This document shows positions 24,356 to 36,611 of a stretch of DNA of 64,000 bases, piece after piece. This DNA comes from Serendipita indica DSM 11827. Lineage: Eukaryota > Basidiomycota > Agaricomycetes > Sebacinales > Serendipitaceae. The notes beneath the pieces were generated by a model. It was given only the letters and a program-made list of their open reading frames with translations. It was not told where the DNA came from and did not search any database. The stretch lies in the NCBI GenBank assembly GCA_910890315.1, contig CAJVGD010000015.1, positions 310,001 through 374,000 of the forward strand. The letters are read 5' to 3'. The position numbers and the translations under genes were made by a program. The stretch's first letter is position 1. Each line of letters begins with the position of its first letter.

Positions 24356-26225
24356 TCAGAATTGTGTGTTCCTCTCCATTCCCTCCTTCGGCGGCAAGAA
24401 TGATAGAATGTCATAGTGGTGATCCTAGAAATAGTCAACCAGCGTAAAGATGTCGAGCCAGGACGTACCTTTCGACCAATGAGCGTAGTGGAATTCATAT
24501 AAACGTGCTTGTACTTCCACGGGATCTTGCTTGTCGCCACCCTAAAAGGCAAGCACGAGAGAACCCTGAGCGTCGGCAAGCCTGCCGTGCCCTTCAATAA
24601 CGATGGCTTGGTGTATACATAGGAGGTGCCCGTTTCTCCTTCCATTACCTTTCCATTACGTGCGACGGATCGCGGGTTAAAATCGAACATGAGCAGTCGC
24701 CATTCCTTATATTGTACCATCCAACTGGGAGTGGGCGGACCAGTGAGCGACTGTGCTATCTTCTTCTCTCCTACAAATGCATCCGAAAAGCCATACACCA
24801 CCATACGCGAGCCGTACGTTGACCGGACGGAAGCGCGTAAGAGATCGTGTCCATAGAGCCAACGGGTCGCTTTGATACCCCACTGTCTCCACTTGAGTAC
24901 TTTAGGGCCTGGATCCCCCCACTCCTCCTCGAATTCAGACTTGGGCGTGCATGCACGGAGGACAAGTCCAGACGAAATGACGACACGGAAAGTGTCATTG
25001 TCGTATTTTAGCTCCAGGACGATAATGTCGTTGTCTGGGTCTGGTTTGAGCGAGCTGTTCACACCTGGGGGTGCCTGTGAGCCGTAATGGTCGGAGGGAT
25101 GTGTGAGAAAGATGGCATAGTCGATTGGTTGACTTATTCGTTGCAGCGGAAGATTCAGTTGGTGTGTGATTGCCCGTTCAGAGAATGAATAGATGACAAC
25201 GTATGCGGGGTTCCCGTCTCTGAGCAGCATGAGATGGTCGCGAGGCAGGAATGCAGCGTCAATGGCCTGAATGTGACTCTACAAGAGACATGAGACGCGA
25301 TCATCAAAGGAGACTCACATACCATGAGCACTTCACCCGTTTTCCAGTCAAGCGCGGTAATATTACCCCGGTGTCTCGAGCGATTAAACACAAGCACAAG
25401 CCGGTTCTCGTAAAGGAGGACCTCACATCTTTGGAGCTCTTGCTCGCTACGATCAGGTAGCTCGATAATGGAACGGGCAGCCATGGGATGTGGTTCATTG
25501 GTCGATATGGTTCGTAGGTGCAATCTTCCCGACCCGGACTGTCTGTTGTCGTTAGCCCATGTATATGACAGACTTAACCCACTCACTCGCATACGACCGG
25601 CTCGACTAGAACTTGGAGATCACACGCAGGTAAGAAGGCAAAGTCGCTCACACTGACATCCAACTCCGCCGTTCGTCCAAGCACCGTTGGCACCTCGGGC
25701 GTGGATGACGCAGCGTCCTTCTTCAGGCGAGGCGTGTTCATATCCACATATGTTATGGATTTGAACGCGTACGTGTCGATCACGTTGGCGGTATGAGCCC
25801 ATGTATTGTCGCATATCTAGAACAAACGGTCAAACAAGAACGCATTTCGATAACCCACCGCACCTCAAACATGAAAGTGACATTGTTCCAGCAATCATAT
25901 CGCCATGTTTGGAGTGGCTTGAGCACGTTCATCGCTCGCCGAGATGCTAGTAGCGCATCATAAAGCTCTCTGGTCACCAGTCCGCCGTTGGCGTGATTGC
26001 TCGATTGATGAAGTAAAAATCCATCAGCTGCGGCCTCTATACGCAGTTGGAGCTCAATAGATCCGTCAATCAGTGCGCAAAATTGACGCGACAACTAGAG
26101 ATTTCATTAGGCGCGGATATCGGTGACTGCGAAACGCGTACTATTCTCAGTGAGGAGAGCTTAATGGCTTCTATGTGGCATAATATTTGCTCCAGGAGCT
26201 CAATCGGAAGGTTGGTCAAATACAT
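24356..26225 (-). CDS. F-box family protein, copy E (intact, about 543 aa)
   Basis: Same family and exon plan as copies A-D but on the other strand: 26142-26225, 25864-26094, 25587-25816, 25323-25542, 24469-25266 and 24356-24424. The F-box exon reads MYLTNLPIELLEQILCHIE. Landmarks are ELQLRIEAAADG, ICDNTWAHT, RTISTNEPHPMAARSIIELPDR, ALDWKTGEVLM, AIDAAFLPRDH, WRQWGIKATRW, VRSTYGSR, FDFNPR and a last exon HHYDILSFLPP. Intron positions match copy B one for one. No frame break seen. It lies 110 bases downstream of copy F. Confidence 0.85.
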
Positions 26226-26335
26226 TGTGGCGAGGAGTCAACTCGCAGTTACCACCAGACGCCGAGCATTTGAGCAATGTATCGACCGGAGCAAGCCGCT
26301 GATATCACGAATAGAACTATACTACATATTGTTGC

Positions 26336-28251
26336 TTAAATCACATTTGCTGGTCGAAGGGGGTGCTTGTCCATCTGTAACTCTAAGTCGCCTTCTCTCC
26401 AGGGAAGAAAGGAGAAAACATCATAATAATGATCCTGTAGTGCGTGAGCTCGAGCGAAAAGGTGGCAAAGCTCACGTACTCGTCGCGCAAAGAGGGTACT
26501 CCCGTTCATGTAAATGTGGTGGTAATCCCAATTCTTGGGGCTTGTCGTGACACGAAAGGGTAGTGCCGAAAGCACCTTTCTGGTGTGGGGCCGGTCACTG
26601 TCCCAGAGAGTAGGCTCTGTATACACGAATGACTGGTCCCCATGAATAGAGTTTCCCCCCATATCTCGCCGTATTGCACGGGGATTGAAGTCAAATAGCA
26701 GTATTCGACCCCCCTGTAGTGTCGGCCAGTCGTCTCGCGACCAGGGGTATTGAAGGGAAGTATCGTCTCCCTGGAAGGAATTTGGTCGCCCAAATGCCAG
26801 AAACCGTGAGCCATAAGTCGACCGAACAGAGGTGCGCATCAGGCTATAAGGCGTGAACCAGCGGGTCGCGTTTATTCCCCAATGGCGCCACCTGAGAACC
26901 TTGGGAGTTCCCGGCTCATCTTGTTCGAGTTCGTATTCAGTCTTGGGAATACAAGCCTTCAGGAGGCGTCCGATTGAGATTGCCACACGGAAAAGGCCGG
27001 AATCTGGGGCAGTTAAACGAAGTTCCATGAGAATGATGTCCGTCTCTGGATCCGTTTTGAGCAATTTGTTCACACTGGTTGGCGCGTTGGAGCCATAATG
27101 GTTCGAAGGATGGGTCAGAAGAATCCCAAAGCTGATTGGTCGGTCCAACGGCAACTGCAGAACATGCGTCACGCTTCCCTCGCGGAACGAATAGACTGAG
27201 AACCGAGCAGGTCCCTCCGCGTCGGCGTCGTATAGCAGCAACATCTGATCATGAGGAAGAAAAGCGGCATCTATGGCAGGTCGATAATCCTACAGTCCAT
27301 TAGATCGATACGAAAGGTTTCTTACACTCACCAGGAGGTTCTCTCCCGTCTTCCAGTCCCACACCGAAACACCACCTAGTTCTCCAGCATGACGCGTCCA
27401 GCGAAGATATGTGAGTGCGATTCGGCTCTCATATAGTAACATATCACATCCTCGGTGCTCTTGCGTAGTTCGGTCAGGTACGTCGATAATAGGCCTGGCA
27501 GCCAACGGATGCGGTTGGTCTGAAGATATTGAGCGGAAGTGAAGTCTTGCATGACTAGCAAGCACCATGAGCGACCAATGTCTTGTAGAGAGAAGAGGAC
27601 TCACCCGTCTTCAATGGATTCGAGGAGGACCTGAAGGTCACAACCCACCATGAATGTAAAATCGATAATCTCAACGCTGAGATTGCTGTGATCTATGCCT
27701 GGTCGGGGCAACGGTAATGGTTCTGGGAAACAATGCACATCCTTGCCTTGGGAAGGCAAAGGAGCCAGATGAATATAGTTCAGAGCCCGAAAACTCCGTG
27801 TAGGAGCGCGCAAGGTGTGTCCCCATGTACTATCACAAATCTATGGTTGAAGAATCAGTCGGATCTTCTACTAAATGCTGTGCTCTTACTTCGAATGCGA
27901 GTTCGTCGTTAAATGGACAGCCATAGCGAAGTATCTGACGGGGAACTAGTCTCCTTGAGCGCTTTCTCATGCCTCGAAGTGCGTCCAATAGCTCTTTGGC
28001 GGTGATACCGCCTGAACTACGAGTTGAGGACCGCTGAAGGATATATCCATCTGCGTATGCCTCTATACGAAGTTGTAATGCTGTTGATTCATCGACCAAA
28101 CTTCGAAATTGCCGTGAGAGCTAGCAGATTCGGTTAGACGCTGAACTATTCTTCATAGTATGCCCACTTGTCTGGCAGCAAGAATCTCTAGAGGTTCAAG
28201 ATATCCCACAATCTCTTCCAAAAGCTCTACCGGTAGGCGTGGAAACTCCAT
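26336..28251 (-). CDS. F-box family protein, copy F (intact)
   Basis: Sister of copy E, head to tail with it. The F-box exon begins at 28251 (MEFPRLPVELLEEIVGYLEP) and is followed by LSRQFRSLVDESTALQLRIEAYADG. Further landmarks are ICDSTWGHT, RSISSDQPHPLAARPIIDVPDR, WDWKTGENLL, AIDAAFLPHDQ, WRHWGINATRW, VRSTYGSR, LLFDFNPR and DHYYDVFSFLPWREGD at the end. The last intron (GTACGT...CTACAG) is a multiple of three and open, so it may be retained. Here the central motif has drifted to SSDQPHP, whereas the other copies keep TNE.HP. Confidence 0.83.
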
Positions 28252-28505
28252 ATGGCGTGGTCGGGTTCAAGTTGGCTTATGGTTGGAAAACTATAGTACA
28301 TCGGGCCTCTATTAATCGAGGTCTTTGATATCACGATGAGAAATTACAACCCCAGTATCGACATTACACTTGCCTTTGTCTGCGTCCCTGACAGCCCTCT
28401 TGCTGTTGGTCCCGCTATTGGTGCACCCTGTTCTGTTGGTCCCGGTGTCTTACTGGATGCTTCACCGTCCGCTATTCGCAAGATTTTCCGAGTTTCTTGA
28501 CCTTT

Positions 28506-28712
28506 TCAGCTATTTGATGAGCTGCCATGACCTTCTCTCCAACGTCGTATAGCGTCCAAACTGTTTGTCCATCGGCCGGAAGATGAAGCGGAATTTTTCA
28601 TCATGGGGTGCATGATTACCTTCTGTTGGTACGGAATCGGAGCAGCGACTGAGACCGATGGAAGGAGTGCGACGAAGACCGTCGAGAGGGTGGCAATCGT
28701 CGAGATGTGCAT
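28506..28712 (-). CDS. Small secreted peptide (68 aa)
   Basis: A clear signal peptide (MHISTIATLSTVFVALLPSVSVAAP) is followed by a short polar, basic mature part of about 45 residues without cysteines. A GTAATC...AACAG pair inside the frame would remove 59 bases and give a different tail (FGRYTTLERRSW), so the exact C-terminus is unsure. It has the same style of leader (..VAAPIP / ..VAAPLP) as the small secreted protein at 50327. A role outside the cell, for example as an effector or signalling peptide, is only a guess. Confidence 0.5.
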   Translation of the reverse strand: MHISTIATLSTVFVALLPSVSVAAPIPYQQKVIMHPMMKNSASSSGRWTNSLDAIRRWREGHGSSSNS

Positions 28713-30268
28713 AATCGGTCGGGAAGAAAACTGAAATGAACGTCAGAGTCAGAAGGGAACAATTTCCGGGTAGGTACAGAGCAAAAGCCCGAATAAGAGA
28801 TCGAGAGACGAATGAAACTTCGGTGGCGCCAGGTCGGAACAAGAATGTAGAAAGTGATCCTGAGACAAAGTGGGTCTGTCTGAAGTGAATCTTCCATCGT
28901 CCAAGGTAGGTTTTACACCGATGACCTCGGCCAAACCAACTCAAGCGACTCCGACATTCGTCCATACGCATCGTATAAACGCCATGAGGTCCTGTATCCA
29001 GATGTGAACGAAATCCGTAGAGGTAGAGTTGCAAAGCTATATATGCGTCCCTCTAGAGTTGGGCCTGACCGAAGAAGCAATTGTACCAGTGCACTACTTC
29101 AGCCGCTTCTGTTTGGATGGCTTGGTTGTGTCCTCCAGAGGTGCTAGAGCCCGTTAAGATGATGTTAACGGCGCTTTCGCCGTGTTCATTCAGCGCGTTA
29201 GATGCAAACCGCGCAGGTTTACCATGTTATCTGGCAATGTGGGAAACGCCTTTATCTGATATCGAGAAGGAAACCTCAGCTACTTGGGAAGAAAGGTCTC
29301 AGGATAATGAGCGGGACTAATCGTTCTGATGTTGCTTTGACTGCGAAAGCGCCTACTCGTGGTGGTTGAGACTGGTCGGCTTCACGCTTCAACTCCACCA
29401 CATCTGAGTGCCACCCATGCCATCGAACAAAAACCCTGCGAGCTGTGAATAGAGGCAGCTGTACTTCTTTCCCCCTCCTTGCAACGTACAGGCCTGCGAA
29501 TTCTGCCAGATTCTGCGTTTACACGTTGACTATGAATTTGTGGATGATCTCAAGGCAAAGGTAGCCTCAAATTTCGATCAAATAAAATGCTATATCTCAT
29601 TTTTCACTAAGTAGTTGATGCAACGATGTTAGAATCACCCGGCGGACGACTCGGAGACGCATATTGAGCAGAGCCTGCTATCCTTGACGACTCCATCGTT
29701 TCAAATGGACAAATTGGATTATAGAGTAGGTTTCTGCATCTCACTTTCATTAACAGTTGGCAAACAATACGCACAAAAGCTACGGGTGCGCCTTGCTAAA
29801 TTGACGGAAGATGATCGTAACTTGGGCAGGTTTATTCGGATCTCAGTCTTCTCCACTCATTTGCCGCAAGCACAAACCCTGATGGGTGTCTACAGCGAAA
29901 TTCTGCTTCTTACTCCTCAATCCCAACATGATTCATTCAGTCTACGTGCTTTGTGAGGTGAAGTCTCCACCGAGAGGATGAGAATAAAATAGCATTCTAG
30001 TCATCCGCCCATCTTCCGTATGCGCTGCTCCTTCGTTCGTTCATTCCCTCGGCTTCAAATGATTTCCGGCCTCTAAGATGGACACAAGAACCAATATATG
30101 TCGCTTAAAAGTGCTATTATCACCGTCTCGCTTGCGCAAGTGATCGATCGAGACTGGAGCTCAGCGTCAATTTGCCACACCCAAAGACGAGACAGGGATG
30201 TCTATAAAAGGGGCATGCCTGTCTCTCGCACTTGCTCTCTACTCCCTTCTTCTACCTCTTCCCTTCAG
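28713..30268. other. Intergenic, 1.5 kb, with promoter of the AAA ATPase at its end
   Basis: No supported gene; the plus-strand frame at 29684-29956 has no splice context or family signature. The last 80 bases carry the TATA box of the following gene. Confidence 0.5.
30203..30210 (+). promoter_or_regulatory. TATA box of the AAA ATPase gene
   Basis: TATAAAAG, 59 bases before the ATG at 30269, followed by a pyrimidine-rich leader (CTCTACTCCCTTCTTCTACC) typical of fungal transcription start regions. Confidence 0.65.
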
Positions 30269-32638
30269 ATGAGCTTTATTTGGCCAGCACCGAGAACCTT
30301 CGATGCAACTGTGGAGGAGAACCCCGCTGGGACCAAAACCGGATACGCTCGCGTCGATGAGGTTTACGACGAAGCGAAACGCACCTGGACCCTGCGTGAT
30401 AGTGCACCATACGAACCAAAAGCAACTAATGTAGTGAGTCAGTCTCTTAACCTCGAGATTGTTCTGAACGATTTTCAGGAAGAGAAAGGCCCCTATCATG
30501 ATCATTGTTTTCTACTCAAGCATCGCTATGAGATTGCCTCTACAACCCCTAAAATATCTATCGTCATCCAGAGTACAGCGCTCCGTGACACAATTCACAA
30601 CGCCGCCAACGACAATGACCTCATTAACCTCTACACAGGCGCACCCGAGGTATCAATTTTTGTTTTGCGTTTATCTTGACCAGCTGACCAGCATAAGATT
30701 CCACCGGAGAAAATCCTTCCATATTACTATATTCTCTCAGATGCGCTTGACAAGGCAAGTGTCAAAGCATCGCGAGATGGCAACGATCTCGCCATCAAGC
30801 AGCTAGCAGTCTTCCTCGACTTCCTGAGGAGCGAATTTGCAAGTTACTTTTCGACAATCGAAGCACAACTCGCCAATATGGAGATCTCCTTTGAGTATCT
30901 GCGATCAATCCTTATCCCTGGACGCGAATTCTACACTACAGACTCTCTCACCGGTTTGCCCCGCATTGTGACCCTGCAGGATGTCATGAAGCATCAAAGC
31001 AATGGGATGTGGTTCTACCAATTAAAATTCGAGTACCTCGAAACATATGCCAACTTTGATTCAGAGAACGCTTCCATGATTCGCGGGCGCTTTGGTCGGG
31101 CATCTCTTTCGACTGTCCTCAATGAATATAGGGGCCCTTGCAAGATTCACTCCTTTCAGTACTTTCCACTGGAGTATCACGCTATGAAGGACGATATCCG
31201 TCGTGCTCTTATTACTCGAGGTAAGAAGTGGGCCAGTTACGATGGCTTGCATCATGTCACGTATAATGGCATTGGATATAAAGGTCAAGCCAAGCAATAT
31301 GTGAGTTTATTCTCTGCTCTCATGTACGTTGATGACATTTTCTCTAGTTGAAAGGACGGGCCATTATCGACAAGTCTACCTTTCGTCGAATCAACCATGG
31401 TGGTCCAGTCCCCGATAAAGCGTATATGAATGAGTACGACGCTGTGCGAGACGAGAAAGAGAGGGAAGCTGACGGAAAGACCCGTGACGAAAATGGGTTG
31501 ACCGACGACGATTATGTGCTCGCGACCCCTCTTCTCTACGGCTTCGCCTTGGGGAATAAGCAATGGGCCGCATTCAATGTCGAACTCGTCGAAGAGATTG
31601 TGTGGAACGACGAAGCGTTTGCCAACCTCGTCTTACCTCCTGAGAAGAAGTCTCTAATCCAAGCATTGGTCGAGGCTCACAGTAGCAAAACCCAGAGCAC
31701 CTTCGATGACTTTATCGCCGGTAAAGGCCAAGGTCTTGTGATCAAGTAAGGCACCTACCTCCCTCCTGATTCTGATCTCATTCCTACTTCAGCCTATTCG
31801 GCCCGCCGGGGGTCGGAAAGACAATGTCCGCGGAGGCAACGAGCGAGCGTAAGTTCTATCATGTATCGCTACCACATCTAAACCGCATTAGATCTTCGCA
31901 AGCCTTTATACGTCGTAGGAGCTGGTGATCTTGGGACAAATGCCGCCAGTCTCGACGCCAAACTGTCTCAAATCTTTGACATTGGACACTCTTGGAACGC
32001 GGTGGTTCTCATCGACGAAGCCGACGTCTTCTTGGAGGAACGATCTGTGCACGACTTGGATCGTAACGCGCTCGTCGCCGTCTTCCTTCGTCAGCTCGAG
32101 TACTTTGCTGGCATTCTCTTCTTGACCACCAATCGCGTCAAGACGTTTGACCCAGCTTTTGCTAGTCGTATCCACGTCGCACTGCGCTACAACGATCTCG
32201 ATGGGGGCACCAAGGATGCAATCTGGAAGGCGTTCCTCGGCAAGGTCAGAGTCGCTGATACGTTGGGAGAAAAAGAATGGGAGATATTGAAGACGAAGAA
32301 TGTCAATGGACGACAGATCAAGAATGCGGTCAAGACGGCTCAAGCGCTTGCGCATAACCAACGAGAGAATCTCACATTCAAGCATATCAATCACGTTTTG
32401 GAGATGATGGAGCAGTTTGAAAGGGACTTAGAGACGATTAAAGGTATATAGAAGGCGATTTGTGAGGATAACTCTGCTGAACAATACTCAAGTTTCCGCG
32501 ATATCTGCTGCATCGCCTCAAGACGACCTTCCGAAGAGACGAACTAAGCGTTCTAAAATGTATGATGACTGGGATGAGGAAGAGGTGCAATGGGGAGGCA
32601 CCTACGGAATGGCCCCTATTAACTTTGGATACCACTAG
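30269..32638 (+). CDS. AAA ATPase with fungal N-terminal DUF7025-type region
   Basis: Eight exons that keep frame: 30269-30433, 30479-30649, 30698-31300, 31348-31745, 31793-31848, 31892-32443 and 32493-32638, with the Walker A motif encoded by the small exon at 31793. The N-terminal half (SIVIQSTALRDTI, FEYLRSILIPGREFYT, TYNGIGYKGQ) has the pattern of the domain that precedes the ATPase core in this fungal family. The core shows Walker A GPPGVGKT, Walker B VVLIDEAD, sensor 1 FLTTNR and an arginine-finger region AFASRI, so ATP hydrolysis is expected. The tail is acidic and ends in GMAPINFGYH. It probably acts as a remodelling ATPase in the cytosol; substrate unknown. (Seven coding segments are listed; no further one was found.). 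Confidence 0.87.
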
Positions 32639-32790
32639 GACGGAGCAGATGCTCAGTAAAATGTATCCACAACACCCTATGCATGACTTCATAGACACGT
32701 GAACGTATAAAATGACATTCATAAGTGATGCCTACCTACACTCGTTAGCAATAGAGCTACCCTTCGAAGATAGAATCCAGGGGTACCGAA

Positions 32791-34486
32791 CTATGCGGCC
32801 GGACGAATAGGGTACCACGCCTTGAATACCATATTCGGATCATACTTCTTCTTGATCTCCTGGAGGCGAGGATAATTTCGACCGTAAAGGGCCGCAGCCG
32901 CGTCCGAACTTTGAGGGTTCCCGATTTCTACGAGTTGTTAGTACTGTCTACGATGTACAATGTAACCGGAGGGGAAAGCGACATAAAGGCGCAGAGATGG
33001 TGAAAGACCGACATACCATTGTTCCCGTAACCGGTATCATCTTCTTCAACTTTCGCCTTTACGCTTCCGAAGGCTCCCTCGCAGAACATTTTCATCGCCG
33101 TCAACCTCGCCTTCGCGTCCTTGCTCGCTCCGACCGAATCCCCCTTCCAGGTGATCAGCAGAGTGACGAGTGGTCGTTTGACACGCATTCGGTAGGCAGT
33201 CGCATCTGCTGGAATACTGCTTTGCTTGTTGAGGTTGTAGTACTCCCATAGAAGAACCATCACTGGTTCGGAATCTAGTTTGGCTTCGGGAGCGACTATA
33301 TCATTGGTGGCAGAGTCCGGATGGGCGGCGTTAAGAGAAGGCGTGGAGGTAGCGATGGTGGAGGAAGGAGCATTGGCGGTTTCAATGAGCTTGTTGAACA
33401 CTGCTAGTCCCACATCGGCCGGCACCACAGTTCGCGTGACGCCGTTGAGGTGGTAGTTGATCCCATAAGGAATACCATCGTTTTGCATCGCATTAAGCTT
33501 TTCGTACGGGATCATCGTTGCAAGGTTTGCCACCGGGCCTAGATGATTATTAGTAACGTTGACGCAAGATGAAGGAGAGCGTACCAAGATCTAACAGCTT
33601 TTTGAATCTATTTTTGCCCTCGTCCTCCTCTCCGTTGTAGAAGATAAAGACGGCGACTTCCGGACCACCAGAGCGCCCTCTGGTGGCGGTCACAAGCATG
33701 GCACCTTCATCGGAACTCGCACCTGTATACCAGCCTTCGATCGCCTCAATAACCTCTCCGAATCTCGGCGCAGGGTAAATGAGGGCCCGGCGTAAACAGT
33801 GGTGCGTTGGGGATGGAGCTTGTACACAAACTCGGTGACACAGCCAAAGTTGCATCCACCACCGCGTATTCCCCAAAAGAGGTCTGAGTTTGTAGTATCG
33901 TTGACGGTGAGAATGGATCCATCAGCCGTGACGATGGTCGCTCCGAGTAAGTTATCGACAACCATTCCGTGTGCGCCGGTGAGGAAGCCATATCCACCTC
34001 CGAGCGTGAGACTAGAGGATTGAGCGTTGGAAATTCATCCCGTGGCGGCGGTTAATGAACTCACCCTCCTATTCCAGTATGATTGACGGTACCACCGACC
34101 GTCGCAAGACCATACTTGATCGCTTCTGCGTCAACGGCGGCCCAATTACATCCTCCGCCGGCATAGCATCTTTTGTTTTCGACGTCAACTCTCGCGGTGT
34201 TCAAATACCTCGACAAGTCGATCACAATCCCACCGTCGCTACTGCTGGCGCCGCTGGTACTGTGTCCACCGCCGCGAACAACAAATTGTATTGGTGGAGA
34301 TTGAGAAGTGGCGAATTTGATGACGAGCGAGACATCTGATGCCGATTTGACAAAGGCGACGAGGCCAGCGGGCTTTTGGGCGTTGGAAGCGAAACGCGCG
34401 AGGGAGGTATCATAATCCGGATCAGATGGAATCACAAGGTCCCCGGTGAATCCAGCATCAAGGAGAGAGGTCTTCCAATGAGCCAT
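32791..34486 (-). CDS. FAD-linked oxidoreductase, berberine-bridge-enzyme-like
   Basis: The N-terminal exon (34061-34486) shows the PCMH FAD-binding fold: VRGGGHSTSG, whose His is the usual covalent FAD link, then GGGCNWAAVDAEAIKYGLATVGG, and LTLGGGYGFLTGAHGM in the next exon. The C-terminal exon ends in YGRNYPRLQEIKKKYDPNMVF, the BBE-domain signature. In bicovalent enzymes a Cys lies before the GG.H/L..GGGYG motif; here that place holds GTVNHTG, so I infer single covalent attachment. No clear signal peptide, unlike many secreted relatives. At least four introns (34014-34074, near 33545-33585, near 32930-33000). Likely oxidises a carbohydrate or secondary metabolite. Confidence 0.83.
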
Positions 34487-36410
34487 GTCGATTTTCGGTG
34501 GCGAATGCAGCAGCTAGTTGAGAGGGATAAGTGACTTTACGATGAACCACGGAGAGCAACGTCCTTTTTTATATCTTTTGATTCATCAGCACACTCAAAG
34601 CGGGGAAGCTGCCGACGGCCGGAATCTGTGAGCGCCTGTGGTCGCAGTCGTAAACGCTCGTCCGCATGGCTCTGAAGCTAGGCACCCATTCAAACATTTA
34701 TAAGCATCAGAGCTGCGAGTTCGGCCACCAGGCTGTCTCCGAATCGTTCGGAGCGTGAATTTTTTCCGAGCTGATGTACCAAAGTTGACTAATCGCGCCT
34801 CTAGCTTCTGTGATTCGGCATCATAGCGCTTCACAGAGTCTATCTCATATAGATTGTGGTCAATGATGACGGCCACCGAGGCTGAACCACCCACGGCCAA
34901 TGTACACTGCCTTCTTCCTGCATCCCCACTTAGGTGGACTATTATTAACGGTCAGACTCTAACGTACCCGAAAATTCGACGGGGAAAGCAGTCGTTTAGA
35001 CGCAGTCACCGAGCCCTTTATGCCAGGTCTGATTGGCCTAAGTATTTCGATGATTGAGGATCACCGCCGATGACCGGTCCAGCACAAGGATACTTCAAAC
35101 CAAACAGTGAAAGTATTAGTCTATAGTTTCGAGTACAATAATAATCGTTTGCTATCGGATGTTGAAGCCCTGGCCTGCAGCGGCTAATAGGCCACCGAGG
35201 ATATAAACTGATATCAGTGAGCGTTTCAAAAATCTCCACTAGACATGTAAGAAGGGGCCAACTGGTCACTAAATATATACATGGAAATCTTAAATAACCC
35301 CTTATTCTCCAGTTATGCCCTTGGACAGTCTAACAGGGAGGCTATACAAGCGAGAGATTAATCTCTCCTCTTTATCTTGGATGTTTTGAATCAATAAAGG
35401 TGATCCCTCGCTGGTTCACTTCCTACGTTTATGCTCACTTAGACTGCGCATTCGAGGGCTCTGACAGTACTCTTGTCGTATCATGTCACGAGGGCACGGA
35501 GCATTTCGTACGAGAGAACCTGTGAGCCCACCCAGGGTGTTTCGCTCGACGCGACTTGGGATGGCACGGGGTATTTTAGAAGCCTGAGGAAGTCACCCAT
35601 CCATCCTTGACACTGAGGCTCCTCAATTGTTCCTTTTAGCAGGTAGGGCTTCGTCTGAGCGGGAAATTCGGGCTTACCCTAGCTAGAGGTCGTCTCCTCG
35701 CTGTAACCGCTGTCGTTATCTGTACGCGTCGCACAAGGACATGATTTCTATATTTTTTGCATGTCATATAGTGGTTAGAGTCATGCATCGTTCCAGGGTG
35801 TGGATGGTGGCAGTAGGATGAGGGCTTGTCGCCGCGCTCATCCTCGACTTCTCAGCTTGGCCGCACTCAGCTCAGACGAGCTAAAAATAGTATCTCTTCA
35901 TCTCTGGGCACTTCATACTATCTCAGGATGCACTCCTCTTGTTGAAGCGATGCGCACGCTTTGGCCTGAAAAAGTCACCCCCGAGGGGCCTAAAGTTCCG
36001 AATCAACTCCTAAACGCACAGGAAGTGCGCATTCCGCTTCCATCCGACGCTTCAGCAGCCCTTCGTGGCCAGGCCTCTAGGAAGTAGGTCCATTCCAACG
36101 TTATCAGCCGACCTCCAGCGCCCATCGCCGACCACCTCTGCGATCGGTTTTGACCATTATCTGGGCCACCGCGCTTCCAGAGGTTATCGGATTGGACCCA
36201 ACGTCAATTTTTTCGGCTTGGCATGTTTACGCGCTGGTGGCCGATCCCCCCTTCTACCGTGGGCCAGCATTGCCATTACTCGCCAGAACTTGGTTTTCGA
36301 CTATGGAGGATACCAGTAAATTTCAATATGTTATAATTCAAGATGATAGTTGGCAGTTGATAGCGTGATGTCGACAATGCGGGATGAAAGACAGCCTCAC
36401 CCCCTGGCTC

Positions 36411-36433
36411 CTGGCTCCTGGCAATCAGGGCTG
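36411..36433 (+). promoter_or_regulatory. Conserved 23-bp upstream element of M43 gene O
   Basis: CTGG, one variable base, then the core TCCTGGCAATCA and GCTG at the end. The same element stands 168-178 bases before the ATG of all three M43 genes, with only three variable positions in 23, whereas most of the surrounding promoter has diverged. Confidence 0.65.
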
Positions 36434-36555
36434 CGCATACAAATCCCAGCACATTCACTCACAAGCGAGCAGTGTCTAAACACGAGGTTTGTGGCAGTTT
36501 CTTCTCTCACCACAGTCCATTCAAGGCTACAGGCGTCTCTGATAGGGGATTTTCG

Positions 36556-36563
36556 TATAAAAG
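36556..36563 (+). promoter_or_regulatory. TATA box of M43 gene O
   Basis: TATAAAAG, 48 bases before the ATG at 36612; P and Q have TATAAAGG at nearly the same distance. Confidence 0.65.
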
Positions 36564-36611
36564 CCCTTGGAAGTCTGCAAATACTTCCTTGCACATCGTC
36601 GCTCTACGATC

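Larger units (their letters stand above)
34487..36611. other. Intergenic, 2.1 kb; last 700 bases are the duplicated M43 upstream region
   Basis: 34487-35800 shows no gene I can support. From about 35900 to 36450 the sequence, read on the minus strand, resembles the region upstream of protease Q (48070-48500): an exact 19-base match lies at 36224-36242 versus 48247-48265, and shorter blocks follow in the same order (CGGAA, GAGGGCTGCT, CCTCTCGGGG types). Confidence 0.6.

Noticed and set aside
29684-29956. Plus-strand open frame of 90 codons
   Set aside because: Short and isolated with no recognisable features.
35280-35760. Possible structured non-coding RNA in the long spacer before protease O
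   Set aside because: No clear stem pattern or known RNA signature could be read by eye; not supported.
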